The translations under genes were made by a program, and so were the position numbers. A stretch of DNA of 64,000 bases, taken from the NCBI GenBank assembly GCA_002421425.1, contig DIJZ01000020.1, positions 1 to 64,000 of the forward strand. The letters run 5' to 3'. The stretch is from Caldifarciminota bacterium UBA5631 (GTDB lineage: Bacteria; Hydrothermota; Hydrothermia; UBA1063). A model generated the notes under the pieces. That model had not been told where the DNA came from and did no database searches. It worked only from the letters and a program-made list of their open reading frames with translations. This document shows, piece after piece, positions 36,345 to 43,892 of this stretch. The number at the start of each line of letters is the position of its first letter. Position 1 is the stretch's first letter.

Positions 36345-36925
36345 TTCTTAGCACCTCCGCTAACACCGGCCGCAGGGTTGTATATGTAGCAAATCACTGT
36401 AAGTCTACCTCTCACGGTCTGCTGACTTTCCTTGTCAGAACCAGAAAGTCGTTCAATCTGCAAATTTTCCACACTCATTATTCTCTCGGAGTTAGCAATA
36501 AAACTTATGAAGGTCCCGAGTTCATGAAAACCACCCTGTACATCCATACTTACAGGATATTCCACGTACAACTCTTTTGGCCTTGCTGCCTGGGGTTTGA
36601 ATCCCGTAATCTGAACTCCAGAAGTTATTGCCATACCCGTTATCTGAGCAAGCCACTCCTCCATTTTCTCTTCCTGTGGAAGGTATTTCTGAGTTTCCTG
36701 CCACAGAGCAAGGAGGGAATCTTTTTCCCTGATTATCCGGTCATAATCTTTGACATAATCCCTTAGATTCTGTACTTTTGTATATTGAGTTTTATACTGG
36801 CTCTCAACTTTCTTCAGTTCCCTGGATTTTGAAGCATAAACTGAATTCCAGAGAAAAAGAAAGGTGAGAACATAAACTATAACAGCTAACAACCATATTA
36901 CTATCGGCGATTTAAGTTTCTCCAT
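36341..36925 (-). CDS. pilO: Pilus alignment protein PilO
   Basis: PilO is a single-pass inner-membrane protein that pairs with PilN. The 194-aa protein has a transmembrane segment (about 9-28), a coiled coil (about 32-80) and a ferredoxin-like domain with YPVSMDVQGGFHELGTFISF, which matches PilO. AGAGGGGA precedes the ATG. It overlaps the AMIN-PilP gene by 4 bases. A small lipoprotein gene stands between it and the PilM-PilN gene, unlike the usual pilMNOPQ order. Confidence 0.88.
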   Translation of the reverse strand: MEKLKSPIVIWLLAVIVYVLTFLFLWNSVYASKSRELKKVESQYKTQYTKVQNLRDYVKDYDRIIREKDSLLALWQETQKYLPQEEKMEEWLAQITGMAITSGVQITGFKPQAARPKELYVEYPVSMDVQGGFHELGTFISFIANSERIMSVENLQIERLSGSDKESQQTVRGRLTVICYIYNPAAGVSGGAKK

Positions 36926-36933
36926 ATTCCCCT

Positions 36934-37380
36934 CTAATCAGTTTGGCGCTTAAGGTAAATTGTTGGAAGATTAGCATCTTTCCCCGGTGTGAGAGTATAT
37001 CCAGTAATTTCTCCGTATCCCGGACCCAGAACATTATCAAAATAGAATGCCTGAATTTTGACACCAATGTTTGATACCGGAGGGAATCCCTCGTAACCTG
37101 TTGTTGGATAAACGACAAAAGAATAATCGCCAGTAGAATTGGTAGTAGTTTCAAGGACTGGACCCGTATATGGGTAGTCAGTAGATGGATCTCCTACAAG
37201 ATAAAGTCTTGCGCCCACAGCCGGTGTCTCCACAAAGGTCGTTTCATTATGAACCGTATCTATGTACGCAATGATATAAGCAACCTTACCATTTAATGTC
37301 ACGGACTTGTCGACATAATCACAAGACGAAAATAAAATAGCAACCACTACTGCAATACCAAGATATAAATACTTCTTCAT
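36934..37380 (-). CDS. Putative lipoprotein inserted in the pilMNOPQ operon
   Basis: The 148-aa protein starts MKKYLYLGIAVVVAILFSSC, a signal ending in a plausible lipobox with C20. A beta-rich domain with STDYPYTGPVLETTTNSTG follows, similar to carboxypeptidase-regulatory or Ig-like folds. It lies 14 bases after the PilM-PilN gene and 8 bases before pilO, with AAGGAGG. I do not recognise the family. A role as a pilot/tether lipoprotein comparable to PilF or PilP is inference from position. Confidence 0.72.
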   Translation of the reverse strand: MKKYLYLGIAVVVAILFSSCDYVDKSVTLNGKVAYIIAYIDTVHNETTFVETPAVGARLYLVGDPSTDYPYTGPVLETTTNSTGDYSFVVYPTTGYEGFPPVSNIGVKIQAFYFDNVLGPGYGEITGYTLTPGKDANLPTIYLKRQTD

Positions 37381-37394
37381 AATTGAACCTCCTT

Positions 37395-39011
37395 TTATTT
37401 CAGTTTTACATTTAACTCAAAACTTGCGTACCGCTCCTCCTGACTCCCTGCAACTTCAATAGACAGGAGGCTCACTGAATCTACAATTGCTGATTTCTTG
37501 AGATTTGTCATAAATTGTGAAATTCTCATGTTAGAAAGGGCCGCACCGGAAATATTAAGATAATCCCCGCTTCTCTTCAAAGAAGAAAGCCAGCATCCTG
37601 AAGGTAGCACCCTGTTAACCTCATCAAGAAGTTGTACGTACCTTGTCCGGCCAATTTGAAGTTCTTTTATCAAATCAATTTTTCTTCTTGCGTCTTCGAT
37701 CTCTCTTTTGAACCCACTAATTTCATCAGCCTTCTTCTGAAGTTCCACCTCTTCAGCCTGAAGAGCCACAATTTGCTTCTTCAGTCCTGAAATTCTTCTT
37801 GAAGTGCCTATCGTAAGTCCCAGAATTCCAATAACGATGAGTAACCATATAAACAGAGCTCCGACTACATGCGGGAGTATTGAGACCTCTTCTACAGCAC
37901 CCACCGCTTCCATGCCACCTTCTTGTGGTATAAGGTTTATCCTGTGTTCTTTTCTGTAAAAGTGCAAAACATCCCCGAGGACTATTGGAAGTAGATGAAT
38001 ATTCTCCTTGAGTCCTTTGACTGGCTCTTCAACCGCAAACAGAGTCCCGAGATCCAGGAACTTTAGGTCTACTCCGTATTTGTTCTTAACAAAGGTACCA
38101 ACACCGTAGAGCTGGCTTCCTCCTCCAGAAAGATAGAAATTGAATTTTGCACCAGCCTCTCCAAGGACAGGAACGAACTTCTCCGGGGAAAGGAACCGGT
38201 CGTGTAGGGACTCCATAGTCTCTTCGAAGGAACTCTTTTCGATATTAGCAGTCGGACCATTTATAGCAACCTCTTCAGCTTCTTCTACCCTGAGATCATA
38301 GAACCTCGATAGGTTATCGACATAGGATTTTATTCCCGAGGGAACTTCGAGCATCTGTTGGATTTGTCCATCTTTAATATGGATCAACAGTGCAACTTCG
38401 TACCCCATATGGAAGAACACATTATCACCGGGTATGTTCTTAAGCCCAAGAGCTTCTATCACCCTGTACAGAGAGACAAGATCCGTAGTAACCATTACGG
38501 GTTCCAGTCCAGAAGCTCTCACGATGTCCATTATATCGTAAATAAGGCTTAATTTTGCCGTCCCAACAAGAATATCCACTGACTCGGCAATCTGGCTCAT
38601 GCCAAGTATTTCATAATCCCTGACAATTTCCGTCGGATCAACGTGCAACTCTTCTTTTATCTTCCAGTCCACTGCTTCAGCAAGCTTCTCTTTCTTCTTA
38701 TAGTAGGGAATCACCATCGCTTTAGACTTTACCTCTCCGCCGGCAACATTTACAATAACATTCGATACATCGGTACCCATTTTGGCAAAAGCATCCCTGA
38801 TTTTATCTATTAAGACTTGCCTGTCAATTATGTCCTTCCCGAGAATGACATCAGGAGGAATTTTTTCCATGGAGAAAGCCCTCAAGATGATTTCTTTCTT
38901 GACTTTCTCAAAAAGAGCTAATTTTATGTACTTTGACCCTATATCTAACACAATCACGGGTCCTCTGGCTTTCCCCTTTAAGCCTTTCGTTACATTACCG
39001 ATAAAAGCCAT
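37395..39011 (-). CDS. PilM-PilN fusion protein
   Basis: The 538-aa protein joins two normally separate pilus proteins. Residues about 15-345 are PilM-like, actin fold: VIVLDIGSKYIKLALF phosphate-1 loop, VIVNVAGGEV and YLSGGGSQLYGVG. Residues about 375-395 form a transmembrane segment; about 400-538 form a coiled coil and PilN domain with YVQLLDEVNRVLPSG and SDYLNISG-like strands. In separate systems PilM binds the N-terminal tail of PilN; the fusion makes that contact permanent. AAAAGGGGG precedes the ATG. Confidence 0.88.
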   Translation of the reverse strand: MAFIGNVTKGLKGKARGPVIVLDIGSKYIKLALFEKVKKEIILRAFSMEKIPPDVILGKDIIDRQVLIDKIRDAFAKMGTDVSNVIVNVAGGEVKSKAMVIPYYKKKEKLAEAVDWKIKEELHVDPTEIVRDYEILGMSQIAESVDILVGTAKLSLIYDIMDIVRASGLEPVMVTTDLVSLYRVIEALGLKNIPGDNVFFHMGYEVALLIHIKDGQIQQMLEVPSGIKSYVDNLSRFYDLRVEEAEEVAINGPTANIEKSSFEETMESLHDRFLSPEKFVPVLGEAGAKFNFYLSGGGSQLYGVGTFVKNKYGVDLKFLDLGTLFAVEEPVKGLKENIHLLPIVLGDVLHFYRKEHRINLIPQEGGMEAVGAVEEVSILPHVVGALFIWLLIVIGILGLTIGTSRRISGLKKQIVALQAEEVELQKKADEISGFKREIEDARRKIDLIKELQIGRTRYVQLLDEVNRVLPSGCWLSSLKRSGDYLNISGAALSNMRISQFMTNLKKSAIVDSVSLLSIEVAGSQEERYASFELNVKLK

Positions 39012-39025
39012 TCTAAAACCCCCTT

Positions 39026-40273
39026 TTATTTGCTTTCCTCAACGAAAGCATTCAAAACCTTGTTTAATAAAACTTCATCGATCTTTTCCCCTAACCTCTT
39101 GTACGTCAAAAGCTCTCTAACCACTGTCTCAATCTTTTTCAGATTCAACCCCGGCCTTTTAACTATTTGATCAATTATGCTCACCGGAAGCCCTTCTTCA
39201 CCCATAAAGTTCTTAACAACTTCTCTTTTGAGTTCCACTGTAGGCTCCTCAATCCCTATGCCCATAAATCCATTTAGTAACGACTTTATTTTCTTACTGA
39301 GAGTAGGCATATCTTTTAAAGGCTGGGCGGAAGTAATAACCACCTGTTTATCCTGCGAAACAAGTTCAGAAAGAACTGTAAAGAGGGCTTCCTGAGCGAA
39401 GTCTTTTCCAACCAGAAAATCAAGATCATCAAAAAGAAGAAGGTCAGTGTCGCTCAACATGCCAAGGTACCTCTCCAGCTCCCTTTCAGTCTTAAGCCCT
39501 TTCAAAGTCGTTACAAACTTAAAGGCATCAATGTATATAAAACGCCTTAGCGCTTCATTCTCAAGAATATAGTTGGCAATGGACTGCAAAAGATGTGTTT
39601 TGCCCGTTCCATCATGTCCGTAAATGAAAACCCTTCTTTCTGCTACCCCTCTGGTCTCTGCAAGGTCTTTACACAATAGAAAAGCATGCCGATTAGATTC
39701 ACCGGTAACATAATTCTCAAAGACTTTATCCTTCGCTATTAGAACTCCAATTTCTCTTCTCACTCTCTCCACACCAAACGGTTCCTGGATTCTCTCCTCT
39801 CCTCCTGCTTCGACGTAATATTTTTCGATGGCTTCCCGGATTTCGCTGATGGTTGAGATAAATGGCCTTATCTTCAAATCAGTTACGTTCTTTATCTCAG
39901 CAAGCATTTCTTTGTTAACAGGGTTTGCCATGGCAACGGCGAGAGACTTGCCCTTCTTTCTTATTGGAATCAAAAGATACTTTCTTGCAACTCTTCCTGG
40001 GATATGCTCAACTGCTTCGGGGTCTATATCAATATCCTTGAGCCTTACATAGTGAAGCATTGGAAAACTATCAAGAATGAACTTTACAAGTTGCTCCTCG
40101 TTTAGAAATCCCTTTTCCACTAAAATCTCTTCAAGGGTCCCTCCCCTTTCCCATTGCTCAGTAAGGGCTGTTTTTATAGCTTCCTTAGTTATAACTCCGC
40201 TCTTTTCCAGCAAATCTATAAAGGTAACCTTAGTACCGGTTTTCTCATCAGCTTTCACATCTTTCCTTATCAT
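39026..40273 (-). CDS. GspE/PilB N-terminal domain fused to a DnaA-like AAA+ ATPase
   Basis: The 415-aa protein has two clear parts. Residues about 15-152 match the N-terminal MshEN/T2SSE_N domain of secretion ATPases (GGTLEEILVEKGFLNEEQL, VARKYLLIPI, EAIEKYY), but the RLG motifs used for c-di-GMP binding are not kept. Residues about 180-412 match DnaA domain III: FENYVTGESN, Walker A GHDGTGKT (219-226), Walker B LLLFDDLD (278-285) and sensor 1 VVITSAQP. No DNA-binding domain IV is present, and the box VII arginine finger position reads SLLN. It overlaps the TPR gene by 4 bases and precedes PilM-PilN, so a pilus role is likely and replication is not. Confidence 0.85.
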   Translation of the reverse strand: MIRKDVKADEKTGTKVTFIDLLEKSGVITKEAIKTALTEQWERGGTLEEILVEKGFLNEEQLVKFILDSFPMLHYVRLKDIDIDPEAVEHIPGRVARKYLLIPIRKKGKSLAVAMANPVNKEMLAEIKNVTDLKIRPFISTISEIREAIEKYYVEAGGEERIQEPFGVERVRREIGVLIAKDKVFENYVTGESNRHAFLLCKDLAETRGVAERRVFIYGHDGTGKTHLLQSIANYILENEALRRFIYIDAFKFVTTLKGLKTERELERYLGMLSDTDLLLFDDLDFLVGKDFAQEALFTVLSELVSQDKQVVITSAQPLKDMPTLSKKIKSLLNGFMGIGIEEPTVELKREVVKNFMGEEGLPVSIIDQIVKRPGLNLKKIETVVRELLTYKRLGEKIDEVLLNKVLNAFVEESK

Positions 40274-42024
40274 TGTACACTACTCCTTAAAGATTTAACC
40301 TTTTCCGCCACACTCTTAAAATTTGAATCAAAGACGTAAACCCTGGTATACAACTCCTTTGCCTCCAGAAACCTTTTCATGCTTTCAAGGGTCTGGGCAA
40401 GATAATAATACGCTTCAAGGTAATCCTTCTCCATATATCCTACCTCCTCAACAGCCTTTCTCAGTATAACCTCAGCAAATTCTAAATCACCCCTTTCATA
40501 GAAGATCTTCCCAAGGAGTATCATAGCCTGAAGCCGAAACCTCGGATCATTAAGCAGCTTCTGAAGTTCCTCCACCGCCGCCTGATAAAGCTTCATCTCA
40601 TAGTACTCCTTCGCCACGTCAAAAGCAGGATCCTGAGGATATGGCCATTCTTCGAAAGTGAGGATGTCTTCCTTCAACTCTCTAAGTACTTTAAGTAAAT
40701 ACTCAAAATGTTCCCTGTCGGGTATTCTCTCAACCCTCTCATAAATGGGTTGTTCCTCCTTCTTGCCTTCTTCTGTCTCTACCTCAGGTGGTCTCTTCTG
40801 GGTGGTTTTTGTGACAGGTTCGGACTTTATTTCCATCACTTCCTGAGGGATCTTTAACTCCTCTCGCTTTTCTGTTACTTTACGCTTCTCTGTTTCTTTC
40901 TTCTCAGTAATCTTCAAAAATTCCTCAAAAGATTTCCTTAAAACTTCGGGGTTCTCTTCCGACTTCAAAACCTCCTCCAGAGCAGGGGGCTTCTCTTCGG
41001 TGATAATTTCCTCTTCCTTTTTCGGAACTTCTTCAGGAACAACTTTCTCCCACAGCTTTTGCTCTTCCTCAACTTCTTCAGGGACCTCCTCCTCCACTAC
41101 AGTCTTGAATCCTTCCGCTGGAGGTGCCTCCTTCGCAATAACAGGCTCTTCAACTACTTGTGTTTTTTCAGATACTTCCTCAACGGGCATTGCCTCCTGC
41201 GGAGGCGGTGTCTCTACAACTTCAGGTTGCTGCAACGGGACTTCCTCAGAAGGCTTCTCAACCCCGAGGAAATCTGCAAAACCAGATGATGTGATAAAGG
41301 TTTCTGGTTCTTCCTCTTCTTTTTCCACGAATTCAACCTTTTCGACTTCTTGCTCCTCTTCTCTCTTTTTTGCAGCCTTCTTTTCCACTTCAGAAGTTCC
41401 ACCGTGTTCCTCGGGTCCAAAAAAACCACCATATGAACCAAAATCACCCTTTTCAAAGAACTCCTGAGGTTCTGCAAATTCTATGCCCCCATCCAGACTC
41501 ATTATAGAAAGGGACTCTGCCAGCTCCTGTAGTCGAACAAATAACCTCTCAAACTTTGCGGCTTGCTCGGTGTTCTCCTGAATCGCATTCGCAAATTCAT
41601 TTATTAATCTTAGCAGTTTACCAACATATGTCGGGTCAATAGTCGGCAGCTTAATAAGTTCCAGTGCCCAGTCCAGTGCCTTATCGACATTCCCGTTCTC
41701 CAGTTCCATTTCTACGAGGTCAAGATACGTATCATATTTTTCTTTATCGAGTCTAATTATCTTCTTTGCAATGGAGATAGCGATTTCTCTGAAGTCCTGT
41801 TCCTTATACATTCTGTAAGCTTTTTCTAAGTTTTCCAGCGCAAGTTCGTGGTTCTGCTTCCGAATATAAAGGTCTCCGATAGAGTTGAATACTTCGGGAT
41901 CCGCTGTAACTTTTGCCAAATCTTTGAGAACCTGCAAAGCTTCATCGTACTTGCCCTGACCAATTAGTTTTTGAGCCTGCAGTTTTAGTTTTTTAACGTC
42001 AGAACCACCACTCTTAAATATCAT
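40270..42024 (-). CDS. TPR protein with long acidic linker, first gene of the pilus operon
   Basis: The 584-aa protein has N-terminal tetratricopeptide repeats (about 10-180), a Glu/Pro/Val-rich low-complexity linker (about 195-430) and C-terminal TPR-like repeats (about 435-584, with AMILLGKIFYERGDLEFAE). No signal or membrane segment is visible, so it is cytosolic. The ATG lies 8 bases from a consensus -10 box with no Shine-Dalgarno site. Its stop overlaps the next ATG (ATGA). Its place beside the ATPase-like gene suggests a scaffold for the cytoplasmic pilus machine; that is inference. Confidence 0.85.
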   Translation of the reverse strand: MIFKSGGSDVKKLKLQAQKLIGQGKYDEALQVLKDLAKVTADPEVFNSIGDLYIRKQNHELALENLEKAYRMYKEQDFREIAISIAKKIIRLDKEKYDTYLDLVEMELENGNVDKALDWALELIKLPTIDPTYVGKLLRLINEFANAIQENTEQAAKFERLFVRLQELAESLSIMSLDGGIEFAEPQEFFEKGDFGSYGGFFGPEEHGGTSEVEKKAAKKREEEQEVEKVEFVEKEEEEPETFITSSGFADFLGVEKPSEEVPLQQPEVVETPPPQEAMPVEEVSEKTQVVEEPVIAKEAPPAEGFKTVVEEEVPEEVEEEQKLWEKVVPEEVPKKEEEIITEEKPPALEEVLKSEENPEVLRKSFEEFLKITEKKETEKRKVTEKREELKIPQEVMEIKSEPVTKTTQKRPPEVETEEGKKEEQPIYERVERIPDREHFEYLLKVLRELKEDILTFEEWPYPQDPAFDVAKEYYEMKLYQAAVEELQKLLNDPRFRLQAMILLGKIFYERGDLEFAEVILRKAVEEVGYMEKDYLEAYYYLAQTLESMKRFLEAKELYTRVYVFDSNFKSVAEKVKSLRSSVQ

Positions 42025-42029
42025 AATGT

Positions 42030-43892
42030 TTAATTATACTCAAAATGCTTGTCAGTGTCAAGAAGTAATTCAAACAATCTCCTGAGAAAACAAAAAAAGG
42101 CGGGGAATCTATCGCTGAAAACTGCTACATCTGAAACCAATAAGGAAAGACCAGAGGGAATGAACTTTTCAAAATATTTCTTTCCTTTAACCCTTGATAG
42201 ATATCCGTATGCACCCAGAGCCTGCATGTGCCTCTGAATCCTCGTAAAGTTCAACTCTTTATATAAGTCCTCAGAAGAAAGATCTATACCCGATAATTCG
42301 GAGCAGTTGAGTATATATGAATTTATTGCATCCTCTCTAATCTTGCTGGATACATCTGTGTATGGGTCAAACAGCAGGGATGCCAGGTCATAACTTCTTG
42401 GACCCCATCTGAGCCCTATGAAGTCCGTTACGCCCAGCTCCCCGTTTTGTCTAACCATCAAGTTCTGGCTCTGAAAATCTCTATGGAGAACTACATGCGG
42501 AAATTTCGAACATTCCACTGCAATAGAGTCAAGTTCCTCCATAACCTCTTCAGGAACTTCCAGGCGCCCGTAGGGAAGTACAAAATTATTGATAAAATGA
42601 GCCTGTTCCCAGCGGAAATATTCCACGTCAAATACAAAACTGCCGAAATCTTTTGATAAAGAAATAGTGGGACCCAGGGAGTGAAGTTGCGCAAGGATAC
42701 GTGCGGCCTTTCTGTAATAATCTGGTGCGTTTTTCTGATTCGGAGGATATTTTAAAAATGTATACAAAGTGATATCTCCGAAGTCTTCCATCCAGATCAG
42801 GTTTCTTAAAACATCCACGTCGAGTATTTCCGGCACAGGAACCCCACAAAAACGAAGAAATTCTGACGCCTTAAGGTGCTTATTGAAATTTTCAACATCA
42901 TCACCGTAATCGCACAAAATTATTCTCTTTCTACCCTGGAGTACTCTGAAAAATTTTCTGTCTGACCCACCATGTCCAATGGAATATTTGTTCCCGTGGC
43001 CACCCATAGCCAGAACTTCATCAAAGGAAAGTTCTCCAGACGGTGATAGGATCATGTTCTCGTAGCGCCCCACTCGTAGGCTGCTTCCTGGTAAGATTAT
43101 TGCATTTCTGAAAAACGCCCTGCCCTCAATACGACACTCCCCTTCCATTATTAGAAATCCATCAAACTTAATATCAGGAAACTCCGGCTTACGCAAGTTC
43201 TGGAACAGGTTCTCACCCCTCTTCTTCAGCAAATAAAACACTGTGCGGGCATAACCTTCCGGAGTACCGATGTCAGACCAGAATACATCCCCAATATCGT
43301 ATACACTCACTTTAAGACCTCTATTGAGGGCGTCAAGCCAGATGGTTTTTGCATCGAGGAATTCGACAGTGAATTTCTCAAAAACATCTTTTTTGTAAAC
43401 TGCTATCCCCGCAAATCCAGTTAAGCCTGTGTGTTCGTCAATCCCGGTAAACCTTTCATCCGAAACTACGAGGTTCCTCTTAGGAACGTTCCTGCTCACT
43501 GCGAGAGTAATATTAGACTCCGTTCTTAAGAAGAATTCGATTATCTCTCTAAGATCAGTTTCACAGTACACGTCTCCATTATGAACAAGAATTACGTTAC
43601 TTCTAAAAAGACTGGACATATTGACCAGCGCACCTCCAGTCCCGAGAATTTCCCGTTCCTCAATAAAAGTTAACTCATTTCCAGTAGAACAAAGGTGTTC
43701 TCGAATTACATTACCCATATAATGGAGGTTAACCAGAACCTGAGTGGGATTCAACTCTTCAATTTTTGAGTGAATCTTTTCAAAACAGGTCTCTCCGAGG
43801 ATGGGAAGTAGTACTTTTGGGATCGAATAAGTAATTGGTCTGAGTCTCTCTCCCAGCCCTGCAGAAAGAATCACGGCATCAAAATTAGTCAT
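42030..43892 (-). CDS. MurU-AmgK fusion: nucleotidyltransferase plus sugar kinase
   Basis: The 620-aa protein joins a nucleotidyltransferase (about 1-235) to an aminoglycoside-phosphotransferase-fold kinase (about 310-620). The first part opens FDAVILSAGLGERLRPITY and has VHNGDVY. The second has HRDFQSQNLMV (catalytic loop) and VTDFIG...WGPRSYDLASLL, much like AmgK. In Pseudomonas AmgK phosphorylates the anomeric carbon of MurNAc and MurU makes UDP-MurNAc. With NamZ upstream this gives a whole salvage path. ATG 43892 is chosen: it overlaps namZ by 8 bases, has AAGGAT upstream and starts just before the nucleotide-binding strand. Another sugar substrate is possible. Confidence 0.8.
   Translation of the reverse strand: MTNFDAVILSAGLGERLRPITYSIPKVLLPILGETCFEKIHSKIEELNPTQVLVNLHYMGNVIREHLCSTGNELTFIEEREILGTGGALVNMSSLFRSNVILVHNGDVYCETDLREIIEFFLRTESNITLAVSRNVPKRNLVVSDERFTGIDEHTGLTGFAGIAVYKKDVFEKFTVEFLDAKTIWLDALNRGLKVSVYDIGDVFWSDIGTPEGYARTVFYLLKKRGENLFQNLRKPEFPDIKFDGFLIMEGECRIEGRAFFRNAIILPGSSLRVGRYENMILSPSGELSFDEVLAMGGHGNKYSIGHGGSDRKFFRVLQGRKRIILCDYGDDVENFNKHLKASEFLRFCGVPVPEILDVDVLRNLIWMEDFGDITLYTFLKYPPNQKNAPDYYRKAARILAQLHSLGPTISLSKDFGSFVFDVEYFRWEQAHFINNFVLPYGRLEVPEEVMEELDSIAVECSKFPHVVLHRDFQSQNLMVRQNGELGVTDFIGLRWGPRSYDLASLLFDPYTDVSSKIREDAINSYILNCSELSGIDLSSEDLYKELNFTRIQRHMQALGAYGYLSRVKGKKYFEKFIPSGLSLLVSDVAVFSDRFPAFFCFLRRLFELLLDTDKHFEYN
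42033..42061 (-). promoter_or_regulatory. Perfect consensus sigma-70 promoter of the pilus operon
   Basis: On the minus strand TTGACA (42056-42061), exactly 17 bases and TATAAT (42033-42038). The predicted transcription start is within 1-2 bases of the ATG at 42024. The promoter lies inside the last codons of the MurU-AmgK gene. Confidence 0.8.

Noticed and set aside
39026..40273. DnaA-like ATPase as the chromosomal initiator with a nearby origin
   Set aside because: No domain IV, no neighbouring dnaN, recF or gyrB, no cluster of DnaA boxes was noticed, and the gene is coupled to pilus genes.
41000..41467. 155-codon Ser/Thr-rich plus-strand frame
   Set aside because: Antisense of the Glu-rich linker of the TPR gene; GAA/GAG codons read as TTC/CTC/TCT in the other strand give this composition.
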